Shown in pieces: positions 1 to 8,506 of a stretch of DNA of 64,000 nucleotides (the first letter of the stretch is position 1; each line of letters opens with the position of its first letter). The stretch is from Paracoccaceae bacterium (GTDB taxonomy: Bacteria > Pseudomonadota > Alphaproteobacteria > Rhodobacterales > Rhodobacteraceae), in contig WGNF01000007.1 of the NCBI GenBank assembly GCA_016124615.1, positions 62,001 to 126,000 on the forward strand. The letters run 5' to 3'. The translations under genes and the position numbers were made by a program. The notes beneath the pieces are model-generated. The model was not told the DNA's origin and made no database searches. It saw only the letters and a list, made by a program, of their open reading frames with translations.

Positions 1-2
1 CA

Positions 3-539
3 CAGGATTACCTTGGTCCGGTCACGCGGCAGGGCGCCTGCTGGACTGGCCCAGGGGTGCGGATCTGCGCCCGTGCGCTCTCGGTCGCGGCGACTGCGGC
101 GGCGGTTGCGGCCCAGCCGAACGGCATGATGATGAACCCCGACTTCGCGCCGAATACCTGCGTCGGGGTCGAGGGCGAACTGACGGACGGGGCGACCCCG
201 GTCCTGCACAACTGCCAAATTCCCGGCGACCTGATCTTCCTGACCACGCCCGACGGGACGCTGTCGATCGACAAGCACCCCGAGTTGTGCATCGACCTCG
301 AGGCGCCGGGGATGATGAAACCGGCGCAACTGGTCCTGACCACCTGCTCGAGCGCCACGCAGCGCTGGCACTGGCTCGGGCAGAGCCCCAACGGCGGCAT
401 GGTCCGTTCGGACAACGGAACCTGCTGGACGATTCCGCAGCTGGACACGGACCCCAACTTCCCCTTCCCTTGGGTGATCAACGTGGCGCCGTGCACCACG
501 GCGGCGGGCGGGGTTTCGTTCTCTCTGAGCAGGGACTGA
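3..539 (+). CDS. Ricin-type beta-trefoil lectin domain protein, 5' end missing
   Basis: The reading frame is open back to the first base of the window, so this is the C-terminal part of a longer protein; the GTG at 57 is in frame but is probably internal. About 178 residues are visible. They show beta-trefoil (ricin B) repeats: paired cysteines spaced as in such lectins (TCVGVEG to HNC, LCIDLE to TTC, TCWTIP to APC) and a QxW-type motif, QRWHW. Such domains bind carbohydrate or act as a structural module in secreted proteins. Any catalytic domain or signal peptide would lie upstream. No gene follows on this strand, and the next gene (IclR regulator) converges on it. Confidence 0.6.
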   Translation, partial: QDYLGPVTRQGACWTGPGVRICARALSVAATAAAVAAQPNGMMMNPDFAPNTCVGVEGELTDGATPVLHNCQIPGDLIFLTTPDGTLSIDKHPELCIDLEAPGMMKPAQLVLTTCSSATQRWHWLGQSPNGGMVRSDNGTCWTIPQLDTDPNFPFPWVINVAPCTTAAGGVSFSLSRD

Positions 540-750
540 GATCAAAGCCCGGCGGCGGCAGCGTCGTCGGGCAACTCCGCGCGGACGGTGGATTGGGTCA
601 GCAGGACGCGCCGCTCGCGTTGATCATCACCACTATCCCCTTGAAAAAAATATGATCTCTTGCAAGAGAGTGGCGCACTCGTTTCCGCTTGCGCGAGGGG
701 CCGTGCCGGCCGCCGGTCGCCCCCTACAACCCGTCCGGCTGGGCCAGCGC

Positions 751-1506
751 CTACCTGAGCACCCGCTTCAGCTCGGCCTGAATCCGCAGCATCGGCGGCA
801 GGTAGGTCGCGACGAGATCGTCCACCGCCTCGCCGCGCACGGGCAGGCCGAAGTTGAGCGCCGCCACGACCTTGTTGCGCATGTTGACCAGCGGAATCGC
901 GATGGACCGCAGGCCGATCTCGACCTCCTGATCAATCAGGGCGTAGCCTTGGGCGCGGATGCGGGCGAGTTCCGAGAGGATGGCGTTGACGTCGGTCAGC
1001 GTATGGGGCGTGCGGGCTGGCAAGGGCCTTTGCCGCAGGATCGGTTCCGCCTCTGGCAGCGCGGCCAGCATCACCCGCCCCATCGAGGTGCAATAGGCGG
1101 GCAGGCGCGAGCCGGGCATCAGCGCGATCGACATCACCTTTCGCTGTGCGGCGCGGGCGACATAGACGATCTCGTCGCCATCGAGGATCGCCACGGAAGA
1201 GCTTTCGCCCATCCGGTCGGAAATCTCGTCCAGCAACGGCTGCACCATCTGCGGCAGCGGCATGGTCGCAAGGCAGGCGCTGCCCAGCCGCAGGACCCGC
1301 GGGGTCAGGGCGAAGAACTTGCCGTCGTAATCGGCATAGCCCTGATGGGCCAGCGTCAGCAGGCAGCGCCGCGCGGTGGCACGGTCGAGGCCCGAGGTGG
1401 CGGCGACCTCGGCAATCGACTGGCGCGGGCGGTCGGCGGTGAAGGTCTCGATCACCAAGAGGCCCTTGGCCAACCCGCCCATGATGTCGCGTTCGGCGAT
1501 GGTCAT
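751..1506 (-). CDS. pcaR: IclR-family regulator of the beta-ketoadipate pathway (PcaR-like)
   Basis: This 251-residue protein has the IclR layout: an N-terminal winged helix-turn-helix (helices around SIAEVAATSGLDRATARR, residues about 30-47) and a C-terminal effector domain (residues about 80-250) with LPAYCTSMGRVMLAAL and IALPLVN-like segments. The sequence resembles the PcaR/PcaU/PobR branch, whose members respond to beta-ketoadipate or protocatechuate. It is divergent from pcaIJF with 105 bp between start codons, a gap that holds a good inverted repeat. That arrangement suits an activator of pcaIJF that also controls itself. The IclR family is certain; the PcaR role rests on similarity plus context. 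Confidence 0.85.
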   Translation of the reverse strand: MTIAERDIMGGLAKGLLVIETFTADRPRQSIAEVAATSGLDRATARRCLLTLAHQGYADYDGKFFALTPRVLRLGSACLATMPLPQMVQPLLDEISDRMGESSSVAILDGDEIVYVARAAQRKVMSIALMPGSRLPAYCTSMGRVMLAALPEAEPILRQRPLPARTPHTLTDVNAILSELARIRAQGYALIDQEVEIGLRSIAIPLVNMRNKVVAALNFGLPVRGEAVDDLVATYLPPMLRIQAELKRVLR

Positions 1507-1514
1507 GGCAATCC

Positions 1515-1547
1515 GTGCGATATGTCAACAAAGATTGCATAGCGCAC
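1515..1547. promoter_or_regulatory. Candidate PcaR operator between pcaR and pcaI
   Basis: GTGCGATATG (1515-1524) and CATAGCGCAC (1538-1547) form an inverted repeat matching at 9 of 10 positions, with a 13-bp spacer. It starts 9 bp upstream of the pcaR start codon and lies 64 bp upstream of pcaI. IclR-family regulators of this branch bind about 10-bp repeats in such divergent gaps. Binding by PcaR is inferred. Confidence 0.6.
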
Positions 1548-1611
1548 AAACCGCATGGACGCAAACTCCCGCCCGGCCTATCCCGGCACCGATACGAGAT
1601 GGAGGTTCGGG

Positions 1612-2334
1612 ATGGACAAGACGATTCCCACGTTGGCCGAGGCCGTCGCTGGAATTGGCGACGGCGCGGTGGTGATGATCGGCGGCTTCGGCGGATCAGG
1701 CGCGCCGATCGAGTTGATTCATGCGCTGATCGACCGGTTCCGCGCGACGGGGCATCCGGCCGGGCTGACGGTCGTGAACAACAACGCCGGGAACGGCCAT
1801 ATCGGGCTTGCGGCGCTGATCGAGGCCGGGATGGTGCGCAAACTCATTTGCTCGTTCCCGCGCTCTGCTGATCCGGTGGTCTTTACCCGGATGTACCTCG
1901 CCGGGCAGATCGAGCTGGAACTGGTGCCGCAGGGCACCCTGGCCGAGCGGATCCGGGCCGGAGGGGCAGGTATTCCCGCCTTCTACACGCCAACCAGTTT
2001 CGGCACCGATCTGGCCAAGGGCAAGCCGGTGGCCGAGTTCGAGGGCCGACCTTACGTACAGGAACGCTGGCTCAAGGCAGATTTCGCGCTGGTCAAGGCC
2101 GAACTGGGCGATGTGCAGGGCAACCTGACCTATCGGGCCGCCGGGCGGAACTTCAACCCGCTGATGTGCATGGCGGCGACGGTCGCGATTGCGCAGGTCA
2201 GCCGTCTGGTGCACGCGGGCGGCATCGACCCCGAAAAGGTGATCACCCCCGGCATCTTCGTGCAGGGCGTTGTGGAAGTGGCCGATCCGGCGCAGGAAGA
2301 GGCCCTGAACCGGGCAGGAGCGATCTACGCATGA
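1612..2334 (+). CDS. pcaI: 3-oxoadipate CoA-transferase subunit A
   Basis: Alpha subunit (240 aa) of the enzyme that moves CoA from succinyl-CoA to beta-ketoadipate. It carries the glycine-rich GGFGGSGAP loop near residue 22 and the [20 protein letters not shown] segment typical of family I CoA-transferase alpha subunits. An in-frame ATG at 1555 exists, but the ATG at 1612 has a GGAGG ribosome site at 1601-1605 and gives the usual N-terminus. Its stop overlaps the pcaJ start (ATGA), so the two subunits are translationally coupled. Pathway assignment rests on the neighbours pcaR and pcaF; a related but distinct CoA-transferase pair (scoA/scoB) lies near 50-53 kb. Confidence 0.93.
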   Translation: MDKTIPTLAEAVAGIGDGAVVMIGGFGGSGAPIELIHALIDRFRATGHPAGLTVVNNNAGNGHIGLAALIEAGMVRKLICSFPRSADPVVFTRMYLAGQIELELVPQGTLAERIRAGGAGIPAFYTPTSFGTDLAKGKPVAEFEGRPYVQERWLKADFALVKAELGDVQGNLTYRAAGRNFNPLMCMAATVAIAQVSRLVHAGGIDPEKVITPGIFVQGVVEVADPAQEEALNRAGAIYA

Positions 2335-3002
2335 GCGACAAGCTTTCCAACGCACAGATCGCCTGGCGCGCCGCGCAGGACATCGCCGACGGCGCCTATG
2401 TCAACCTTGGCATTGGCTTCCCCGAGATGGTGGCGAAGTTTCAGCCCCCCGGCCGCGCGGCGATCTTTCACACCGAGAACGGCATCCTGAACTTCGGCGA
2501 GGCCCCGCCCGAGGGGCAGGAAGACTGGGATCTGATCAACGCCGGCAAAAAAGCCGTGACGCTGAAACCGGGGGCCGCGTTCTTCCACCACGCCGACAGC
2601 TTTGCGATGGTGCGCGGCGGGCATCTGGATGTGGCGATCCTCGGCGCCTATCAGGTTGCCGAAACCGGCGATCTGGCGAACTGGTCGACCGGGCCGAAAG
2701 GCGTGCCTGCGGTCGGTGGCGCAATGGATCTTGTCCACGGCGCCAAGCGCGTCGCGGTGATCACCGAACATGTGACCAAGGACGGCGCGCCCAAGCTGGT
2801 GGATCGCTGCACCCTGCCGCTGACCGGTGTCGCCTGCGTCACGCGGGTCTATACCAGTCTGGCGGTGATCGACATCGAGGGCGGGCGCTTTGTGCTGCGC
2901 GAGCAACTTGCGTCGATGCCGTTCGAGACGCTGCAATCCCTCACCGGGGCCCGGCTGCACCGGCCCGGCCCGGTGGCCGACCTGATCGTACCGGAGCTGT
3001 GA
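2331..3002 (+). CDS. pcaJ: 3-oxoadipate CoA-transferase subunit B
   Basis: Beta subunit, 223 aa, partner of PcaI. The catalytic glutamate sits in TENGIL (the family motif is usually SENG), and VNLGIGFPEMV near residue 25 matches the family N-terminal motif. The frame is open further upstream inside pcaI, but the ATG at 2331 overlapping the pcaI stop gives the expected N-terminus. pcaF begins 1 bp after its stop, so pcaIJF is a tight operon. Confidence 0.93.
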   Translation: MSDKLSNAQIAWRAAQDIADGAYVNLGIGFPEMVAKFQPPGRAAIFHTENGILNFGEAPPEGQEDWDLINAGKKAVTLKPGAAFFHHADSFAMVRGGHLDVAILGAYQVAETGDLANWSTGPKGVPAVGGAMDLVHGAKRVAVITEHVTKDGAPKLVDRCTLPLTGVACVTRVYTSLAVIDIEGGRFVLREQLASMPFETLQSLTGARLHRPGPVADLIVPEL

Positions 3003-3003
3003 C

Positions 3004-4206
3004 ATGACCGAAGCCTATATCTGCGACTACATCCGCACCCCCATCGGCCGCTTTGGCGGTTCGCTGTCACCGGTGCGGGCCGATGATCTGGGGGCGGTGC
3101 CGCTGCGGGCGCTGATGGCGCGCAACGCGGGCGTGGACTGGGAAGCGGTTGATGACGTGATCTTCGGCTGCGCCAATCAGGCGGGCGAGGATAACCGCAA
3201 CGTCGCCCGGATGTCGCTGTTGCTGGCGGGCCTGCCGGTGACGGTCGGGGGCACCACGATCAACCGGCTGTGCGGGTCGGGCATGGATGCGATCCTCACC
3301 GCGGCGCGGGCGATCAAGGCGGGCGAGGCCGGGCTGATGATCGCGGGCGGCGTCGAAAGCATGAGCCGGGCGCCCTTCGTGATGCCCAAGGCCGATACCG
3401 CCTTCAGCCGCCACGCCGAGATGCACGACACCACCATCGGCTGGCGCTTCGTCAACCCGCTGATGAAAGCGCAATACGGCATCGATTCAATGCCCGAGAC
3501 CGGCGAGAACGTCGCCGAGGACTTCCACATCAGCCGGGTGGATCAGGACGCCTTCGCGCTGCGCTCGCAGGCGCGCGCGGCGGCGGCACAGGCCAACGGC
3601 CGACTGGCGCAGGAGATCACCGCCGTCACGATCCCACAGCGCAAGGGCGAGGCGCTGGTGGTGGATCGTGACGAACACCCCCGCGCCACCACGATCGAGG
3701 CTTTGGCCAAGCTCGGCACGCCGTTCCGCAAGGGCGGAACGGTGACGGCGGGCAATGCCTCGGGCGTCAACGACGGCGCAGCGGCATTGATCGTCGCCAG
3801 CGCCGAGGCGGCGCGCAAACACGGGCTGGCCCCGATTGCCCGCGTGCTGGGCGGCGCGGTGGCGGGCGTTGCGCCGCGGATCATGGGCATCGGCCCGGTC
3901 CCGGCCAGCCAGAAGCTGATGGCGCGGCTGGGGCTGACGCAGGCCGATTTCGACGTGATCGAGCTGAACGAGGCCTTTGCCAGCCAGGGCCTTGCCACCC
4001 TGCGCACGCTGGGGATCGCCGATGACGATGCGCGCGTGAACCGCAATGGCGGGGCTATCGCGCTGGGGCATCCCTTGGGCATGTCGGGCGCGCGGATCAC
4101 CGGCACGGCGGCGCTGGAACTGCTGGCGACGGGCGGCAAGCGGTCGCTGTCGACGATGTGCATCGGCGTCGGCCAAGGCATTGCCGTCGCGCTGGAACGG
4201 GTGTGA
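3004..4206 (+). CDS. pcaF: Beta-ketoadipyl-CoA thiolase
   Basis: Thiolase, 400 aa, the normal length. Nucleophile Cys90 is in RLCGSGMDA, the catalytic His in [12 protein letters not shown] (near residue 356), and the acid/base Cys386 in CIGVGQG. It cleaves beta-ketoadipyl-CoA to succinyl-CoA and acetyl-CoA, the last step of the pathway. The pcaIJ context separates it from the acetyl-CoA acetyltransferases of the same family. The gene ends the operon and is followed by a strong hairpin. Confidence 0.93.
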   Translation: MTEAYICDYIRTPIGRFGGSLSPVRADDLGAVPLRALMARNAGVDWEAVDDVIFGCANQAGEDNRNVARMSLLLAGLPVTVGGTTINRLCGSGMDAILTAARAIKAGEAGLMIAGGVESMSRAPFVMPKADTAFSRHAEMHDTTIGWRFVNPLMKAQYGIDSMPETGENVAEDFHISRVDQDAFALRSQARAAAAQANGRLAQEITAVTIPQRKGEALVVDRDEHPRATTIEALAKLGTPFRKGGTVTAGNASGVNDGAAALIVASAEAARKHGLAPIARVLGGAVAGVAPRIMGIGPVPASQKLMARLGLTQADFDVIELNEAFASQGLATLRTLGIADDDARVNRNGGAIALGHPLGMSGARITGTAALELLATGGKRSLSTMCIGVGQGIAVALERV

Positions 4207-4211
4207 TCAGC

Positions 4212-4239
4212 GGGGCGGCGCCGGATCGGGCGCCGCCCC
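4212..4239. terminator. Hairpin between convergent pcaF and the phenol hydroxylase gene
   Basis: GGGGCGGCGCC (4212-4222) pairs perfectly with GGCGCCGCCCC (4229-4239) across a 6-nt loop. There is no good T-run on either side. The position between two convergent stop codons suggests a bidirectional terminator. Confidence 0.6.
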
Positions 4240-4245
4240 TTCGCG

Positions 4246-6003
4246 TCACAGCGCCAGCACGCTGCGCAGCACGCGGGTCAGATCGGCCTCGGGGTCGGCG
4301 CTCAGTTCTTCGGCGCGCCAGGCGACGTGGTGATCGGGGCGCACCAGCACGCAGCCTGAATCCTTGACCTCGCTGACCCGCGCCCAGTCGCCGGAATGGT
4401 CGACATAAGCGCGCCGCGGCCCGATCACATGGGCGATCAGCGGAAGGCCCAGATCCGCCACCACGGCATCGGCCGCCTTGGCCCAGGCCTCGCCCCCCAA
4501 CCCGGTCAGCAGGGTGAACCGGCCATGCCCGCAGAGGTCGAGGGTGGAAACCTCGGCCCCGCCATCATGGGCATAGACCCAGGCATGCGGCAGCCGCGCG
4601 CCGGGCCATGTCGTCGGCTGATAATGCAGGTCGGCATCGAGCTGGAACGCGGGTTCGATCTGGCCATCGGTGACGATGGCATCTGACCGGTATCGCTGGT
4701 TCATCTCGACGCCATGCGCATCGAATTCGTACTTCTTGAAGGCGATGGCCTTGCGGATCGCCGCGCGCTGCGCTTCCGCCTCCGGCGTGCCGTCCGACCG
4801 CGCCTGAAGGTTCTTCTGCATCTGCACCGGATCGACACCCGCGCTCATGCCAAGCGCATCGAAGATCGGCCCGGTCTCGCCGATCGACTGGTTGGCGCGG
4901 GTGACGATCTGGCGGGCCACCGGCGCGCGTTCGGCGTTGTAGCTGTCCAGAAGCCGCGCGCCCGCCTGCCCTTTCAGCACCATCGCCAGCTTCCAGGCGA
5001 GGTTGAACGAATCCTGAATCGAGGTGTTCGACCCAAGGCCGTTCGATGGCGGATGCCGGTGGATCGCGTCGCCCATGCAGAACACCCGGCCATTGGAGGT
5101 GCGGGTGGCGAAAAAGTTGTTCACCGTCCAGGTATTGGCGCTGAGCAGTTCTATCTTCAGCTCCGGGTCGCCCACCAGTTGCCGCGCGACGCCGGTGGCG
5201 AATGCTTCCGTCACCTCGGGCTCGGGTCCGTTGATGTCATAGCCCCAGACGATCAGCCATTCGTTCCACGGCCGCACCATCCGCACCAGCCCCATGCCGA
5301 TGCCACCGACATCGGCGCCGGGCTGCATCACCCAGTAAAGCACGCTGGGGCGATGGGCGACGTATCTGGACAGGTCGGCCTTGAACAGGATGTTCATGCT
5401 GCCGCCGACACCCATCTTGCCCTCGAACGGCAGGCCCGCATGTTCGGCGACCAGCGATTTCCCGCCATCCGCGCCGACGAGGTATTTCGAGCGGATGGTG
5501 AATTCCTTGCCCGACAGCCGGTCAAGGCAGGTCGTCGTTACGCCCGCGGCATCCTGGGTATGGCTCAGGTATTCGGTCGACATGCGCGTCTGCGTGCCGC
5601 GCTGGCAGGCGGTCTTGAACAGCAAGGGTTCCATGAACGTCTGCGGCAGGTCGTTCATCTTGGTCGGCGACGACATCAGATGTTCCGCCTTGGACAGCGG
5701 ATGGTTGCCCCAGGCCTTGAGCCGCCCGATTTCCTCGCCGGCAAGGCTTTCACAAAAGATGTTCTCGCCCATCAGATCCTGATGGGTGGCGAACATGTAG
5801 GCCTCGTCCTCGACCTCGCGGCCCAGATCGCGCAGAACCTCCATCGCGCGCTGGTTGGTGATATGGGCGCGCGGCGTGTTGGCCAGCCAGCGATAGCGGT
5901 TCACCGCCATGTTCTCGACGCCATAGGTCGACAGCAACGCCGCCGTCGCCGAGCCCGCGGGGCCGGTGCCGATGATCAGCACATCGGTCGTGATATCTGC
6001 CAT
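4246..6003 (-). CDS. FAD-dependent phenol monooxygenase (TfdB/resorcinol hydroxylase type)
   Basis: A 585-residue single-component flavoprotein hydroxylase. Visible motifs are GTGPAGSA (residues 12-19, FAD ADP-binding), the DG motif in LVGADGGKS and the GD motif in [22 protein letters not shown]-terminal thioredoxin-like domain (about residue 430 on) is typical of the phenol 2-monooxygenase/2,4-dichlorophenol hydroxylase group. The ATG at 6003 is preceded by GGAGGAGA; the longer frame to 6018 would need a TTG inside that ribosome site. It lies 21 bp downstream of maleylacetate reductase in one operon. With hydroxyquinol dioxygenase nearby, the likely job is hydroxylation of a resorcinol-type phenol to hydroxyquinol. 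The family is clear; the substrate is inferred. Confidence 0.85.
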   Translation of the reverse strand: MADITTDVLIIGTGPAGSATAALLSTYGVENMAVNRYRWLANTPRAHITNQRAMEVLRDLGREVEDEAYMFATHQDLMGENIFCESLAGEEIGRLKAWGNHPLSKAEHLMSSPTKMNDLPQTFMEPLLFKTACQRGTQTRMSTEYLSHTQDAAGVTTTCLDRLSGKEFTIRSKYLVGADGGKSLVAEHAGLPFEGKMGVGGSMNILFKADLSRYVAHRPSVLYWVMQPGADVGGIGMGLVRMVRPWNEWLIVWGYDINGPEPEVTEAFATGVARQLVGDPELKIELLSANTWTVNNFFATRTSNGRVFCMGDAIHRHPPSNGLGSNTSIQDSFNLAWKLAMVLKGQAGARLLDSYNAERAPVARQIVTRANQSIGETGPIFDALGMSAGVDPVQMQKNLQARSDGTPEAEAQRAAIRKAIAFKKYEFDAHGVEMNQRYRSDAIVTDGQIEPAFQLDADLHYQPTTWPGARLPHAWVYAHDGGAEVSTLDLCGHGRFTLLTGLGGEAWAKAADAVVADLGLPLIAHVIGPRRAYVDHSGDWARVSEVKDSGCVLVRPDHHVAWRAEELSADPEADLTRVLRSVLAL

Positions 6004-6024
6004 GTTGCTCTCCTCCAAAAGCGT

Positions 6025-7098
6025 TCAGACGGTGGGCGCATCGCCCGCCCAGGCCGCTTGCAGCAGGTGCCGCAGGGCCGGGCGCTCGATCGGCCGGGGG
6101 TTCCAATAGGGGTTTTGCGTGGCTAGGTCCGCCGCGCGATCAAGGTCGGCTTCCATCAGCCCCAGATCGCGCAGCGCCAGCGGCGCCTGCATCGCCACGG
6201 CGAAATCGTGGATCGCCATGCCGGGCGAGGTGCCGCCGAAGATCTCGGTGATGGGCGCCAGCAGGTCCGGCACCGCCACCGCGTTGTAGGCGATGGCATG
6301 GGCCAGGATCACCGCATGGGTTTCGGCATGCGGCAGGTCAAACGCGCCGCCCAGCGTGTGGCAAAGCTTGTGATGCAGCGCCATGCCGACCTGCCCCAGC
6401 ACGGTGCCGCACAGCCAGGCGCCATACAGGGTTTCGCCCCGCGCGCTCGGGTCTTGCGGATTTGCCACCACCTTCGGCAACCCGTCGCGGAACGCCCGCA
6501 GCCCCTCCACCGCCATCAGCGTCGAAAGCGGCGAACGGTTCTGGGCGTAAAGCCCCTCTGCCGCATGGGCCATCGCGTTCAGCGCGCTGGTCACTGTCAT
6601 GCCGACCGGCAGGCTTTGCACCAGTTCGGCGTCATAAAGGATGACCTCGGGCTGCACCTTCGGGCTGGTCAGCGTGGTCTTTCGCCCCGCCTCGGTCTGG
6701 CCAAGGATCGGCGTCGCCTCGGACCCGGCATAGGTTGTCGGCACCACGATCTGCGGCAGATCGGTGCGCAGGGCGATGGCCTTGCCAAGGCCGGTGGTGG
6801 AGCCGCCGCCGACCGCCACCACACAATCAGCACCAAGCTGCAGCGCATGGGCGGTCGCCGCCTCGGATACGTCAACCGGCGTGTGCATGGTGGCATTGGT
6901 GAAGGTGCCCACCGCCAGCGGCCCGCACAGATCAGCGAATTGCCGGGCGGTTTCGGCCTGATGCGGCGTCGACAGGATCAGCGCGCGGTGGCACCCCAGC
7001 GCCCTGATCTCTTCCGCGACCGCATGCCGGACGCCAGCGCCAAAGCGCACCCGCACCGCCGCGGATTGCGCGACGAATGAGTCCTGAAAATGTGACAC
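6025..7098 (-). CDS. Maleylacetate reductase
   Basis: An iron-alcohol-dehydrogenase-fold protein of 357 aa, the usual length for maleylacetate reductases. It shows the nucleotide-binding GGGSTTGLGKA, PTTYAGSEATPI and the C-terminal ALHHKLCHTLGG...LPHAETHAV region characteristic of this group. It reduces maleylacetate to beta-ketoadipate with NAD(P)H, which links hydroxyquinol ring cleavage to pcaIJF. It starts at GTG (7098) behind GAGGAGGAGA. It is the first gene of the operon with the FAD hydroxylase and is divergent from the LysR gene. Confidence 0.92.
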   Translation of the reverse strand: MSHFQDSFVAQSAAVRVRFGAGVRHAVAEEIRALGCHRALILSTPHQAETARQFADLCGPLAVGTFTNATMHTPVDVSEAATAHALQLGADCVVAVGGGSTTGLGKAIALRTDLPQIVVPTTYAGSEATPILGQTEAGRKTTLTSPKVQPEVILYDAELVQSLPVGMTVTSALNAMAHAAEGLYAQNRSPLSTLMAVEGLRAFRDGLPKVVANPQDPSARGETLYGAWLCGTVLGQVGMALHHKLCHTLGGAFDLPHAETHAVILAHAIAYNAVAVPDLLAPITEIFGGTSPGMAIHDFAVAMQAPLALRDLGLMEADLDRAADLATQNPYWNPRPIERPALRHLLQAAWAGDAPTV

Positions 7099-7198
7099 CC
7101 CGTCTCCTCCTCAAATCCTCATCGGCAGACTAGCCGGAGCAAGATGGAATATTGATCTGATCAGCGCGGCGTTATATCGCTTTGGGTTATGAAACTGG
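7095..7198. promoter_or_regulatory. Divergent lysR/maleylacetate reductase control region (copy A)
   Basis: The 90-bp gap holds GCGCGGCG (7164-7171), TTATATCGCTTTGGG (7172-7186) and TATGAAACTGG (7188-7198, including the lysR start). An ATA-N11-TAT dyad (7174-7190) is a plausible LysR-type binding site that overlaps the lysR start codon, which would suit autorepression. Nearly the same block recurs at 14162-14272 in front of livK. Confidence 0.65.
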
Positions 7199-8139
7199 AA
7201 AGCGAACACCTCGAAATTCTGGCGATGATCGTCGAAAAGGGCGGGCTGACCGAGGGGGCCGCTGCTCTGGGCAAGTCGCAGCCTTCGGTTTCGCGCACGA
7301 TCTCGTTGCTGGAAAAGCGGGTCGGGGCGCCGCTGTTCGAACCCGGCCGCCGCCCGCTGCGGCCGACCGAACTGGGCGCCAGCCTGGCCCGGCTGGGCGG
7401 GCGCATCCATGCGCTGAACGGCGAGGCGCAGCTTCTGGTCGAGCGGTTTCGCAAGGGTCAGGCCGGGCGCCTGCGGCTGGGCGGCACCCCGATCTTCATG
7501 GATGGTGTCGTCGCCGCGATGATCGCCGAGTTCCAGCAGCACCACAGTGACGTGCATGTCGAACAATCCTACGGCTATCTGGATGCGATGCTGGCGCAGT
7601 TGCGCAACGGGTCGCTGGACATGGCGATCCTGCCGCTGCACCCGAACCAGATCCCGCAGGATATGGAGTTCACGTCGCTCTTGCCCGGCCGCAACGTCAT
7701 CGCCTGCCGCGTGGGCCATCCGTTGACGCGCAAATCCACCATCACGCTGGCCGATATCGATCCCTTCCCCTGGATCGCGCCGCCAGTTGACAGCCCGCTG
7801 TACCGCGACCTGCAACGTGCGCTGATCTCGATCGGGTCCGAGGATTTCCGGGTGAATTTCTCGGGTGGCACCTTCGCCTCGATCGCCTCGGTGCTGGCGG
7901 GGTCGGATTCGCTGACGGTGCTGCCCTATTCGGTGGTGTTCCAGACCCGCAAGATGACCCAGATCGAGGCGCTGCCGCTGAAGATCGAGCATCCCGACCG
8001 TCAGCTTGGCCTGCTGGTGCGCCGGGATCAGGCCAGCGCCCCGGCGCTGACCCATTTCAAGGCCTTCATGGCCCAGCAGTGCCGCCAGCTGGAGGCGCGC
8101 ATCCAGCACGAACAGCAGGTCACCCGCAGGCGCGGGTAA
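7189..8139 (+). CDS. LysR-family regulator of the hydroxyquinol cluster
   Basis: A 316-residue LysR-type regulator. The N-terminal helix-turn-helix (residues about 1-60; GLTEGAAALGKSQPSVSRTI) is followed by a linker and a substrate-binding domain from about residue 90 (RLRLGGTPIFMDG onward). It sits between two minus-strand catabolic operons and is transcribed away from maleylacetate reductase, the classical layout for the regulator of such genes. The effector is unknown; a pathway intermediate is the usual choice for this family. The same DNA element lies before both operons, which supports control of both. Confidence 0.88.
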   Translation: MKLESEHLEILAMIVEKGGLTEGAAALGKSQPSVSRTISLLEKRVGAPLFEPGRRPLRPTELGASLARLGGRIHALNGEAQLLVERFRKGQAGRLRLGGTPIFMDGVVAAMIAEFQQHHSDVHVEQSYGYLDAMLAQLRNGSLDMAILPLHPNQIPQDMEFTSLLPGRNVIACRVGHPLTRKSTITLADIDPFPWIAPPVDSPLYRDLQRALISIGSEDFRVNFSGGTFASIASVLAGSDSLTVLPYSVVFQTRKMTQIEALPLKIEHPDRQLGLLVRRDQASAPALTHFKAFMAQQCRQLEARIQHEQQVTRRRG

Positions 8140-8145
8140 GCGCGG

Positions 8146-8478
8146 CTATTTCAGCGCGATATAGGTTTCCGGGTCCAGCGTCATCACCCGGATGGCCGCC
8201 CGGCACCCCGCGACGCCCTCGATCAGCGCGCGCAGATCCGCGCACACCGCCAGCACCGCCGCGCGGGTCCGTTCGGGTTTCGGCAGGATGTGCAGCTCGA
8301 CGTTGATCAGCGGCAGGTCCGGCATCGCGACCACCGGCATCACCGCAAACTGGAAGGCGGGCACGTCGACGTTGAAGCCTTCGGCCAAAAGCGCGCGGAT
8401 CGATGGCAACGCCTCGATCAGGGCCGCGCGCTGTTCGGCAAAGACCGCCTCTTCGACATAGATTTTGACATTCGGCAC
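8146..8478 (-). CDS. Small tautomerase-like protein
   Basis: A 110-residue protein starting (GTG at 8478, AAGGAG upstream) with MPNVKIYVEE. A proline directly after the initiator Met, followed by a short beta strand, is the hallmark of the tautomerase superfamily, where the N-terminal proline is the catalytic base. The length allows two beta-alpha-beta units, as in the longer members rather than the 62-aa 4-oxalocrotonate tautomerase. It is the last gene of the operon, 28 bp after hydroxyquinol dioxygenase. The dioxygenase product is 3-hydroxy-cis,cis-muconate, the enol form of maleylacetate, so ketonization of that enol is an attractive role. That role is inference; the family call rests on the N-terminus and size. 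Confidence 0.6.
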   Translation of the reverse strand: MPNVKIYVEEAVFAEQRAALIEALPSIRALLAEGFNVDVPAFQFAVMPVVAMPDLPLINVELHILPKPERTRAAVLAVCADLRALIEGVAGCRAAIRVMTLDPETYIALK

Positions 8479-8506
8479 GCGCGGTTCTCCTTCGCGGCGG
8501 CGGCGC

